Part shown: one piece after another, positions 1 to 6,343 of the stretch
Layout: each line of letters begins with the position of its first letter
Numbering within the stretch: position 1 is the stretch's first letter
Assembly: GCA_002352485.1 (NCBI GenBank)
Contig: DEIM01000147.1
Location: forward strand, 1 to 7,408
DNA length: 7,408 nt
From: Candidatus Dadabacteria bacterium UBA2774
GTDB taxonomy: Bacteria; Desulfobacterota_D; UBA1144; Nemesobacterales; UBA2774
Direction of reading: 5' to 3'
The notes under the pieces: generated by a model
What the model was told of the DNA's origin: nothing
The model's input: only the letters and a program-made list of their open reading frames with translations
Database searches by the model: none
Program-made: the position numbers and the translations under genes

Positions 1-177
1 AAGCGCAAGCGCTATGAGTACTATTAATACGGTTACTGTAACGTCGTGAAATCCACCGTACCATGCGAGCAATATTGAAGCGCCAAGGATTATAAAATTA
101 CCCGGAAGTCCGAATACATGGGATATTAAGCCGAAAAAAGACACTAGTAAGAATAAGAAAAATATAACATAATCCAT
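1..177 (-). CDS. DUF456 family membrane protein, 5' part only
   Basis: The first 59 codons of a gene that leaves the window at base 1, read by eye from the minus strand (ATG at 177-175). The peptide is very hydrophobic: a membrane segment at about residues 3-22, then GLPGN at 24-28, a second segment at about 29-40, a short polar stretch GGFHDV, and a third segment starting near 46. The GLPGN turn between two hydrophobic helices is what I associate with DUF456 proteins, small multi-pass inner-membrane proteins of unknown function. The start lies 40 nt after the secF stop, so it is probably the last visible member of the sec operon. No good Shine-Dalgarno sequence precedes the ATG, and I see no terminator between it and secF. 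The family call rests on the N-terminus alone; that it is a membrane protein is more certain. Confidence 0.68.
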   Translation of the reverse strand, partial: MDYVIFFLFLLVSFFGLISHVFGLPGNFIILGASILLAWYGGFHDVTVTVLIVLIALAL

Positions 178-217
178 GACTTGATCACGGGCACAGACAG
201 GCCCATCTAAATACCGC

Positions 218-1135
218 TCAAGCGGCCTTGTCCTTTCTATGTCTCCAGTAGATTACAAATGAGCTGGCAACGAATATGGACGAGTAAGTACCCACGATTG
301 CGCCTACTATCAGCGTGAAAGTGAAATCATGAATTACCGAGCCCCCCAAAATGAAAAGCGGTATAAGCACTAAAAATACCGTAACACTCGTAAGAATCGT
401 TCTAGAGAGAGTCTGATTAATACCTTCGTTTACAATTTCTCTGAAGCTCGTTTTTTCGCTCTTTTTGAGATTCTCCCTTATTCGGTCGAATATAACTATC
501 GTGTCATTCACGGAAAAACCGATCACAGTAAGAAGCGCCGCTACAAGGGCGAGAGAGAACTCTTTATCCGTTATGGATATAGCTCCGAGAGTGATAATGG
601 TATCGTGTACAAGCGCTATAACTGCGCCCATGGCGAAGCTGAATTCAAAACGGAACATTATATATATAAGTATCCCAACACAGCCCAGCAGAATTGATAT
701 TATGGCTTTGGATATTAGCTCTGAGCCGACCCTGGGCCCGATGTAATCGACCCTGAGTATCGAGCCGCCCTTAAATTCGGGATTATCCTTCATAATCCCT
801 TCGAGCTTTGATTGAAAACCCTGTATCTGGTCAAACTTAACAGTGTCAGGTGAGAAGCGGATCAGGTATTCCTTATCGCCCGTAAGTCCAAGCCTCTGAA
901 CAGCCTCGGGAGCATAACCCGTGGATTCAAGAACCTTCTCTACCTGATTTAGCTCAAGGTCTTTCTGTAGCTTTATATGTATTTCGGTGCCGCCCGTAAA
1001 CTCAACTCCCCAATCAGGGCCTTTATGATAGATAAGAGATAGGATGGATATTACGATGAGGGCAATGGATAAAAAGCTTGCCTTCTTCATCATACCCACA
1101 AAGTTGACATGGGTGCCGGGTTTAATTAATTCCAA
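218..1135 (-). CDS. secF: Protein translocase subunit SecF
   Basis: SecF is an inner-membrane partner of SecD. The SecDF complex uses the proton gradient to help pull exported proteins through SecYEG on the periplasmic side. At 305 aa it is normal in length. A first membrane helix lies at about 20-36, followed by the GVEFTGGT motif (43-50), a periplasmic P4-type domain to about 125, YIGPRVGSEL (131-140), and five C-terminal helices. These carry ALVHD (174-178), GFSVNDTIVIFDRIREN (206-222) and NQTLSRTILTS (240-250), the conserved RND-type signatures, including the conserved Asp of VND. The start is TTG: the MELIKPGTH opening is typical of SecF, and GGAGG at 1146-1150 supports it. The gene lies 25 nt after secD and ends with TGA at 218-220. 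All expected motifs are present and nothing is truncated. Confidence 0.98.
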   Translation of the reverse strand: MELIKPGTHVNFVGMMKKASFLSIALIVISILSLIYHKGPDWGVEFTGGTEIHIKLQKDLELNQVEKVLESTGYAPEAVQRLGLTGDKEYLIRFSPDTVKFDQIQGFQSKLEGIMKDNPEFKGGSILRVDYIGPRVGSELISKAIISILLGCVGILIYIMFRFEFSFAMGAVIALVHDTIITLGAISITDKEFSLALVAALLTVIGFSVNDTIVIFDRIRENLKKSEKTSFREIVNEGINQTLSRTILTSVTVFLVLIPLFILGGSVIHDFTFTLIVGAIVGTYSSIFVASSFVIYWRHRKDKAA

Positions 1136-1145
1136 GTTATCAAAA

Positions 1146-1150
1146 CCTCC
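1146..1150 (-). promoter_or_regulatory. Ribosome binding site of secF (decides a TTG start)
   Basis: GGAGG on the minus strand lies 10 nt before the TTG at 1135-1133, between the secD stop and secF. There is no ATG that would give a typical SecF N-terminus, so this site and the family-typical MELIKPG opening together fix the TTG as the start. Confidence 0.8.
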
Positions 1151-1160
1151 TGAAGTTCTC

Positions 1161-2759
1161 CTAAATGCTAAGGGCCTGGACCTTTTTCTCCTGATATATC
1201 TGGTTAGTGATTACGCGGGCAACTACAACGTTGCTAAAAACAGTTGAGATAATACCTATGGAGAGTGTAGCCGCGAAACCTTTAATCGGGCCCGTGCCGA
1301 ACCAAAATAGAATGAGGGCTGTAATTAGGGTCGTTATATTCGCATCGAGCACTGTCCATAAGGACCTGCTGTAGCCCGCGTCAATAGCCGCAAGCGGGGA
1401 TTTACCCACCCTGAGCTCCTCTTTTATTCTTTCGAAAATGATAATGTTGCCGTCTACTGCCATACCCAGAGTAAGCACAAGCCCCGCTATACCGGGGAGG
1501 GTCAGTGTTACTCCGAATGCCGAGAGAAACCCCATAATAAAGAGCATATTGAGGGCAAGCGCTACATCGGCCACAACCCCCTGGAGCCTGTAGAAAACGA
1601 TCATAAATATAAATACGAGTATGCCGCCCACAATCATGGAAAGCTTTCCTTTATCTATCGAGTCCTTTCCGAGAGAAGGCCCAACGGTCCTCTCCTGCTC
1701 AATGGTAACAGGCACGGGAAGTGCGCCCGAGCGCAGCACAAGGGCAAGGTCTTTTGCCTCATCCGTAGTGAAATCTCCTGTAATCCTGCCCTGTGATGTT
1801 ATCCGCTCCTGAATGACCGGGGCGGACTTAATGACTTCGTCAAGAACGATTGCAAGCCGCTTATCGATATTCTCTTCGGTGAGCACACCGAATTTGCTCG
1901 CACCCTCGCCTTTAAAGTTAAAGCTTACAGCGGGCCTGCCGAGCTCATCGAAAGTGAGTCTCGCATCGGATAGAGACTCTCCCGTTACAGGGGCGTCTGC
2001 GTTGGTAATGAAAAATAGCTCGTTTTCTGCTCCGGTAACCCCAGCATGCAGGGCAAGACCTTGTTCCTCAAGCTCTTCAGGGGTAGTAACCCCATACTTT
2101 GCAAGAAGGACTTCTTGTGTAGGAGCTGAGTCCGTAACGATTTTGAACTGCAGCACAGCGGAGCGTTTTATGATGTCGATAATTCTTTGTCTGTCCTTTT
2201 CAGAGGCTCCGGGAACCTGTATGAGAATCCTGTCGGCCCCTGCCTTTTGAATGGAAGGCTCCACAAGACCGAGCTCCTGGACACGGTTTTCTATGACCTG
2301 CTTTACCTGGTCGATGGCGTTTTTCTGCACCTCTGATAAATACGACTGCTTTAAGTTAAAACTAAGCGACAAATCTTTTTCATCTATATCCGAAATTTGG
2401 CTGAAGTTAGTGTCGGCAACCTCTTTTGCATTGTCGAGATCGGCTTTTGAGAAAAACTGAAGGGTTAGTATATCGCCTGATTTTTCAGAGCCTTTTATGA
2501 GAACCCTGTCGTCCTTAAGCTCCGTATTCATAAAGTCTTTGATACTGCCAAGCTCGTTCTCTACGGCTTTTTCTGAATCCACACCGAGTAGAAGAAATAT
2601 ACCGCCCCTTAAATCAAGCCCCAACCTGATCCCTCTGTCGGGGAACAGTCTCCCCCACCACCCAGGCAATGAATCACCAAGCAGTGTTGGGGTAAGTAGT
2701 ATTAGAGACATAACAAACACTACAAGAATTGTAACTTTCCATGCTCGTGAAGCTCTCAT
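1161..2759 (-). CDS. secD: Protein translocase subunit SecD
   Basis: SecD is the larger half of the SecDF proton-driven export motor in the inner membrane. The protein has 532 aa. Helix 1 lies at about 7-28, then GLDLRGG (47-53), and the large periplasmic P1 domain. That domain includes the IENRVQELGLVEPSIQKAG block (156-174) and the VPGASEKDRQRII block (182-194). LRSGALPVPV (342-351) leads to the RND membrane part (from about 374), which contains GMAVDGNIIIFERIKEE (432-448) with the conserved membrane Asp of the usual AVDAN motif; here the residue after the Asp is Gly rather than the common Ala. The AGYSRSLWTVLDANITTLITA block (461-481) is also conserved. The start is ATG with AGGAGGAA upstream, 20 nt after yajC. 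The order yajC-secD-secF is the usual one and the three probably act together. Confidence 0.98.
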   Translation of the reverse strand: MRASRAWKVTILVVFVMSLILLTPTLLGDSLPGWWGRLFPDRGIRLGLDLRGGIFLLLGVDSEKAVENELGSIKDFMNTELKDDRVLIKGSEKSGDILTLQFFSKADLDNAKEVADTNFSQISDIDEKDLSLSFNLKQSYLSEVQKNAIDQVKQVIENRVQELGLVEPSIQKAGADRILIQVPGASEKDRQRIIDIIKRSAVLQFKIVTDSAPTQEVLLAKYGVTTPEELEEQGLALHAGVTGAENELFFITNADAPVTGESLSDARLTFDELGRPAVSFNFKGEGASKFGVLTEENIDKRLAIVLDEVIKSAPVIQERITSQGRITGDFTTDEAKDLALVLRSGALPVPVTIEQERTVGPSLGKDSIDKGKLSMIVGGILVFIFMIVFYRLQGVVADVALALNMLFIMGFLSAFGVTLTLPGIAGLVLTLGMAVDGNIIIFERIKEELRVGKSPLAAIDAGYSRSLWTVLDANITTLITALILFWFGTGPIKGFAATLSIGIISTVFSNVVVARVITNQIYQEKKVQALSI

Positions 2760-2770
2760 ATGCTAGATTA

Positions 2771-2778
2771 TTCCTCCT
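2771..2778 (-). promoter_or_regulatory. Ribosome binding site of secD
   Basis: AGGAGGAA on the minus strand, in the 20-nt gap between the yajC stop and the secD ATG. It lies 11 nt from the start (13 nt counted from the GGAGG core), which is on the long side. Confidence 0.75.
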
Positions 2779-2779
2779 G

Positions 2780-3151
2780 TTACTTCTCTTCTTCTTTCTG
2801 AGTGGGCTGAAGGCCGGATATGGCCGCGCGTCCTATGCGGATGCTAACCCCTTTTGAGATTTCAAGCGTAACTATTTCATCTTCCGATATGTTCAGTATT
2901 TTTCCGTAAATGCCCCCCGAGGTGACAACGTCGTCCCCCCTTTTAAGGGTACCCAGCATCTCGTTACGTTTCTTAGTCTGTTTTTGCTGTGGTCTGAGAA
3001 TGAGGAAATAGAACAGAACAAATATGAGGATGAAGGGTAAAAAAGTTAAGGGAGAGCTACCTCCGCCCTCTCCTCCCCCCGGCATGCCGGGCATTCCGGG
3101 ACAAGCAGTTAGAAATAAAGCTATCGTAATTAGTATGCTAAAAAGTTTCAA
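2780..3151 (-). CDS. yajC: Sec translocon accessory protein YajC, lipoprotein-like form
   Basis: YajC is a small single-span inner-membrane protein that associates with SecDF. The protein has 123 aa. Residues 35-53 form the membrane helix, followed by the family signature RPQQKQTKKR (53-62), then RGDDVVTSGGIYGKI (71-85) and a beta-rich cytoplasmic domain ending with IRIGRAAISGL (104-114). The N-terminus is unusual. Residues 1-16 look like a signal peptide (Lys2, then a hydrophobic run) ending in a lipobox L14-T15-A16-C17, followed by a Pro/Gly/Met linker (18-33) before the helix. E. coli YajC has a short N-terminus outside and its domain inside, so a lipid anchor on Cys17 would fit the same topology. 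The start is TTG, overlapping the tgt stop in TTGA (3148-3151), with GGAGG at 3164-3168. Family identity is secure; lipidation is inferred from the motif alone. Confidence 0.95.
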   Translation of the reverse strand: MKLFSILITIALFLTACPGMPGMPGGGEGGGSSPLTFLPFILIFVLFYFLILRPQQKQTKKRNEMLGTLKRGDDVVTSGGIYGKILNISEDEIVTLEISKGVSIRIGRAAISGLQPTQKEEEK

Positions 3152-4263
3152 TTTTTTTCGTGACCTCCAAGGGATTGTACACTACTTACAAGATTTGAAA
3201 AATTTTCCTCAGCTATGGCGCTTCTAATGTTCCTCATCAACTCTCCGTAAAAGCTTAAATTGTGAAGAGTGAGCAGGCGTAAAACCAGTATCTCCTTAGC
3301 TATAAAAAGATGTCTGAGATAGGCCCTAGAGTATGCCCTGCAAGTGTAACATCCGCAAGACTCATCAATAGGTTTTTTATCGTCAGCGTATCGGGCATTT
3401 TTTATAACCAGTTTTCCCTGACTTGTAAAGAGAGTGCCGTTTCGCGCATTGCGAGTGGGAATAACACAGTCAAAGAGATCGACTCCGCGGGACACCGCTG
3501 TCAGTATATCTTCGGGGTTTCCGAGTCCCATAAGGTAGCGGGGTTTGTCACGGGGCAGAAACGACAAAGTATGCTCTGTAATATCATAAGTGGAATTTGA
3601 TTCTTCTCCTATACCGAGACCTCCGAGGGCGTACCCGTCAAATCCGATATCCGTAAGCTCTGTGGCAGATCTTTCTCTGAGCTCAGGGTATACGCCGCCC
3701 TGGACGATTCCAAAGAGCGCTCTATCTTGCTTGGACCGTGCGTTCTTGCATAATTTTGCCCAGCTTGTAGTAAGACCGACTGAATCTTTAATATACTGTT
3801 CAGTCGATGGATATGGGGGGCACTCATCTAAACACATCATAATGTCTGAGCCAAGAGCCTCCTGTATCTCGATTGCAAGAGCAGGCGTTAAAAAGTGCTC
3901 GGTTCCGTCTAAATGAGATTGAAATAGTATTCCATCGTCCTTAATTTTTCTGGTCTTGGCCAGACTGAGCACCTGAAAACCCCCGCTGTCGGTGGTTATG
4001 GGTTGGTCCCAGCCCATAAAGCCATGGAGGCCTCCAAGCTCTTCAACTTTCTTATGTCCGGGTCTAAGGAACATATGGTAGGCGTTAACAATAATCATCT
4101 GAAAGCCTAAGTCGCGTACTTCCTCTGGGCTTAACCCCTTCACGACCGCTTGAGTCGCAACCGGCATAAAGGCTGGCGTATCTACCGTGCCGTGCGCCGT
4201 GTGCATTTTTCCGGTTCTTGCACCTGTAACGGTGTCTTTTTTCTGAATTTCAAATTTGAACAT
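3148..4263 (-). CDS. tgt: tRNA-guanine transglycosylase (queuosine biosynthesis)
   Basis: This enzyme exchanges guanine-34 in the anticodon of the tRNAs for Asp, Asn, His and Tyr for preQ1, an intermediate of queuosine. It is 371 aa, the usual bacterial length, with a TIM-barrel fold. Visible landmarks are the conserved VATQAVVKGL (35-44), DSGGFQ (92-97) with catalytic Asp92, DECPPYPS (146-153) in the substrate pocket, GIVQGGVYPELR (185-196), YALGGLGIGE (211-220), and LFDCVIPTRNARNG (263-276) with the likely nucleophile Asp265. A zinc site is formed by Cys303, Cys305, Cys308 and His334. The pocket keeps the bacterial-type Cys148 and a bulky Ile218 where queuine-using eukaryotic enzymes have Gly, so preQ1 is the expected substrate. 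The ATG start gives the family-typical N-terminus, but no Shine-Dalgarno sequence is visible. The gene lies 50 nt after dapB and overlaps yajC by 4 nt, so those two are probably translationally coupled. Confidence 0.98.
   Translation of the reverse strand: MFKFEIQKKDTVTGARTGKMHTAHGTVDTPAFMPVATQAVVKGLSPEEVRDLGFQMIIVNAYHMFLRPGHKKVEELGGLHGFMGWDQPITTDSGGFQVLSLAKTRKIKDDGILFQSHLDGTEHFLTPALAIEIQEALGSDIMMCLDECPPYPSTEQYIKDSVGLTTSWAKLCKNARSKQDRALFGIVQGGVYPELRERSATELTDIGFDGYALGGLGIGEESNSTYDITEHTLSFLPRDKPRYLMGLGNPEDILTAVSRGVDLFDCVIPTRNARNGTLFTSQGKLVIKNARYADDKKPIDESCGCYTCRAYSRAYLRHLFIAKEILVLRLLTLHNLSFYGELMRNIRSAIAEENFSNLVSSVQSLGGHEKN
3164..3168 (-). promoter_or_regulatory. Ribosome binding site of yajC (inside the tgt 3' end)
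   Basis: GGAGG on the minus strand lies 12 nt before the TTG at 3151-3149, within the last codons of tgt. It supports the TTG start and translational coupling of yajC to tgt through the TTGA stop/start overlap. Confidence 0.7.
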
Positions 4264-4313
4264 ATCGGAATTTTATATGGATTAGACTGGGTAAGACTTA
4301 TCAAAATGTAATT

Positions 4314-5114
4314 TTATAACTCTAGCACGTCCTTCATCGTATAGAGCCCGGGAGATTTATCGTAAATCCATCTAACTGCCCTGACCACTCCTTTGGCAAA
4401 ATTATCGCGGTTTGTAGCCCTGTGTGTAAGCTCTAAACGCTCACCGTCACCAAAGAACATCACCGTGTGCTCCCCGACCGTATCTCCGCCTCTTACTGAC
4501 TGAAGCCCAATCTCCTTATCACCTCTTTCCCCAATCCTGCCGTGGCGCTCGAATCTGGCTGTATTTTGAAAGTCCCATCCTAAACCCTCCGCCGCAGCCT
4601 CACCCAGCCTGAGCGCTGTACCGCTAGGGGAGTCGGCCTTTAACTTATGATGCGCTTCAACTATCTCAATATCGTATTCATCGCCTAGGATTGAGGCGAG
4701 CTTCTTTGTGATTTCGAACATTACGTTTACCCCTATGCTCATATTGGGAGCGAATACGCAGGGGAAACTCTCCGCAAGCTCATTCAGCCTGTCTCTCTCT
4801 TCATCCGTAAAACCGGTGGTGCCGATTACCATGGATTTACCTGCGGATTTTGCAAGCTCCGCATTTTTCAGAGTCGCCGAAGGAGAAGTGAAGTCAACTA
4901 TAACGTCGGCATCAGCTGAGGCTTGGCTCAAGTCCGAAGTTATGGCAACACCGATTTCCCCTTCTCCCGACACAGTGCCTGCGTCACTGCCTATAGCGCT
5001 GTGACCCGGAGCTTCGGTTGCGCCCACTATGTTTATATCCTGAGCCTGATTGAGAAAATGTAGTATTCTGAGCCCCATTCTGCCGGCTGCGCCCGTAACT
5101 GCTACTTTAACCAT
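4314..5114 (-). CDS. dapB: 4-hydroxy-tetrahydrodipicolinate reductase
   Basis: DapB reduces 4-hydroxy-tetrahydrodipicolinate to tetrahydrodipicolinate with NAD(P)H, in the cytoplasmic pathway to diaminopimelate (peptidoglycan) and lysine. The protein has 266 aa, close to the E. coli enzyme. The N-terminal Rossmann fold shows VAVTGAAGRMG (4-14), VDFTSP (73-78) and GTTGF (98-102). The substrate domain has APNMSIGVN (122-130) and the signature EAHHKLKADSPSGTA (153-167), with His155/His156 and Lys159 in the catalytic positions. RGGDTVGEHTVMFFGDGE (208-225) and THRATNRDNFAKG (230-242) also match the family. It starts only 2 nt after the upstream lipoprotein gene, and its ribosome binding site lies inside that gene's final codons, so coupling is likely. 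No other dap gene is present here. Confidence 0.98.
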   Translation of the reverse strand: MVKVAVTGAAGRMGLRILHFLNQAQDINIVGATEAPGHSAIGSDAGTVSGEGEIGVAITSDLSQASADADVIVDFTSPSATLKNAELAKSAGKSMVIGTTGFTDEERDRLNELAESFPCVFAPNMSIGVNVMFEITKKLASILGDEYDIEIVEAHHKLKADSPSGTALRLGEAAAEGLGWDFQNTARFERHGRIGERGDKEIGLQSVRGGDTVGEHTVMFFGDGERLELTHRATNRDNFAKGVVRAVRWIYDKSPGLYTMKDVLEL

Positions 5115-5116
5115 AT

Positions 5117-5644
5117 CTATTCAATTACCTCTATCACGGGTTCTTGAACCTCTATCACGGGCTCCTGCTCTACCTCTATGCAGCCTTCTATGCAGCTATC
5201 GGAGGTAATTAACCACTTATCATCAAAGATTCCGAGCGAATATTGGCTCGTTTGATTCAGGTTTATCAAACTTCCTGAAGTCGGAGAAGTGCGTTGTGTG
5301 CTAAGCTCGACCACCACAGTTGAGGTCCTGTCATAAATCTGCGTAGCTAGCATGCGGTAGCTAATTAGCAAAAAATTACTGTCTGTTAAAGTATTTTTCA
5401 TCTGGTTTATATATCCTGATTTGTCGGTATAGGGAACGCTAACGTACTTGTATGCTTTTTCATAATTCTTGCTCTTGATGGCACTTAGATAGCTTTTTAC
5501 AACCTCGGTTGGAGTCGGTTTTATATCCTTACGCTGAACCTCCGGAGCGTTTGCAATATATTCTGGTTCTGATTTGTTTCCGCAACCGGTTATTGGTAGC
5601 AGAATTAAAATGCTGAGTAGCGCTAAAATTGTGATGCTGTTCAT
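5117..5644 (-). CDS. Putative lipoprotein with NTF2-like domain and acidic repeat tail
   Basis: I do not recognise a named family. The protein has 175 aa. Residues 1-20 form a hydrophobic signal peptide without a positive charge at its front, ending in a lipobox I18-T19-G20-C21, so an envelope lipoprotein is likely. A Pro/Glu-rich spacer (22-45) leads into a domain at about 46-149 beginning TEVVKSYLSAIKSKNYEKAY. That helix-plus-sheet pattern, with an SLGIFDDKWLIT strand at its end, resembles NTF2-like or DUF4878-type domains; this is by eye only. The tail (150-175) has a CIEGC pair (Cys151, Cys155) and then two heptads of the form EPVIEVx. It is the first gene of the proposed operon. The ATG is preceded by AGGGGA at 5650-5655, 5 nt away. 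Its function cannot be stated. Confidence 0.85.
   Translation of the reverse strand: MNSITILALLSILILLPITGCGNKSEPEYIANAPEVQRKDIKPTPTEVVKSYLSAIKSKNYEKAYKYVSVPYTDKSGYINQMKNTLTDSNFLLISYRMLATQIYDRTSTVVVELSTQRTSPTSGSLINLNQTSQYSLGIFDDKWLITSDSCIEGCIEVEQEPVIEVQEPVIEVIE
5127..5132 (-). promoter_or_regulatory. Likely ribosome binding site of dapB
   Basis: AGAGGT on the minus strand lies 12 nt before the dapB ATG at 5114-5112, inside the last codons of the lipoprotein gene and within the distal repeat unit. The spacing is long, so the match is moderate. Confidence 0.55.
5127..5168. repeat. 21-bp tandem repeat, two copies, encoding the EPVIEVx heptads
   Basis: Two direct 21-bp units (5127-5147 and 5148-5168) agree at 18 of 21 positions and share the core ACCTCTATCACGGG. 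A partial third core (ACCTCTAT) begins at 5172. The units encode the C-terminal heptads of the minus-strand lipoprotein. The length is a multiple of three, so gain or loss of a unit would keep the frame. On the minus strand each core reads AGAGGT, which resembles a ribosome binding site. Confidence 0.8.
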
Positions 5645-5680
5645 GATATTCCCCTGATTATACCTGCTGTATAATGGAAT

Positions 5681-5709
5681 AGAATAAGTTGGTGGGCTAT
5701 ATATATCAA
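5681..5709 (-). promoter_or_regulatory. Candidate sigma-70 promoter of the lipoprotein-dapB-tgt-sec operon
   Basis: On the minus strand, TTGATA (5704-5709, 5 of 6 matches to TTGACA) is followed after exactly 17 bp by TATTCT (5681-5686, 4 of 6 matches to TATAAT). Transcription would begin near 5674, giving a leader of about 30 nt that includes the AGGGGA ribosome binding site at 5650-5655. It lies in the AT-rich 171-bp divergent intergenic region, where the operon promoter is expected. No terminator or operator palindrome was noticed there. Confidence 0.45.
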
Positions 5710-5815
5710 GAAATTTTCTATATTAGTCAGTTCTGGTCTATTATTAATTGGAATATTTGATACGGTATGGTTATTTAAAGACTTCACCATAAATATCTTT
5801 TAAACCAGATCAGGC

Positions 5816-6343
5816 ATGAGCAGACTCAAAGAACCAAAACCCGTTTATTTATTTACGGCAGTTATATATAAACCCGATTCGGAGCTTGACGCTTGTATAA
5901 AAGCCCTCAAAGACGAGCTTGGAGAAACGGACTTTGAAAGCCCTGAGCAGCCTTTTGAGGGGACTTCTTATTACGAGAGTGAAATGGGAACTGGGCTCAA
6001 GAGAAAAATTATTACATTCAAAAAACTCATAGCGCGTGAAAAGATAGGGGATATAAAAGTATTTACCAATAGTGTAGAAGAAAAATTTGAAGTGGCCGGA
6101 AGCAGGACAATGAATATCGACCCGGGATACGTAGCACAGGAGCACGTGATTCTGGCCACCGGCAAGGGTTTTGCCCACAGAGCTTATCTCGGCAGTGGGG
6201 TATACGCCGACCTTACCCTTATCTATAGGGGCGATGAATACACGACGCTTGAATGGACTTACCCTGACTACGGGGACACTGAAATGAGAAGTCTGTTTCA
6301 AAATCTCAGGAAAAAGTACGTAGTTAGACTGGACTCGGATTGA
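5816..6343 (+). CDS. DUF4416 family protein
   Basis: The protein has 175 aa and probably covers the whole DUF4416 family length. Matching features are the KEPKPV opening (5-10), FESP...PF (40-47), YYESEMGTGLKR (52-63), NIDPGY (100-105), AHRAYLGSGVYADLTLIYR (120-138) and EWTYPDY (146-152). There is no signal peptide or membrane segment, so it is probably cytoplasmic. The family has no established function that I know of. The conserved Tyr/Glu, Asp and His residues in these blocks could form an active or metal site, but that is inference. The ATG is fixed by an in-frame TAA at 5801-5803. No proper Shine-Dalgarno sequence precedes it; the only AGG ends 1 nt before the start codon, too close to work normally. 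It diverges from the sec operon and is followed by the YicC gene after 83 nt. Confidence 0.9.
   Translation: MSRLKEPKPVYLFTAVIYKPDSELDACIKALKDELGETDFESPEQPFEGTSYYESEMGTGLKRKIITFKKLIAREKIGDIKVFTNSVEEKFEVAGSRTMNIDPGYVAQEHVILATGKGFAHRAYLGSGVYADLTLIYRGDEYTTLEWTYPDYGDTEMRSLFQNLRKKYVVRLDSD

Noticed and set aside
1813..2250. Plus-strand open frames opposite secD.
   Set aside because: They are Ser/Thr/Ala-rich shadow frames opposite an unmistakable secD; none has a start context or recognisable motif.
4272..4277. TATAAA on the minus strand 8 nt before the tgt ATG, possibly an internal promoter.
   Set aside because: The TTGATA upstream of it is 21 bp away, too far for a normal promoter, and the start codon would be at or before the transcription start.
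5360..5369. Palindrome GCTAATTAGC followed by an A run, considered as a terminator or operator.
   Set aside because: It lies inside the lipoprotein coding sequence, has no loop for a stable hairpin, and is short enough to be chance.
5657..5662. Perfect TATAAT on the minus strand just before the lipoprotein gene.
   Set aside because: It lies only 12 nt from the ATG, so transcription from it would lose the AGGGGA ribosome site, and no matching -35 is found at 16-18 bp. The pair at 5681-5709 fits better.
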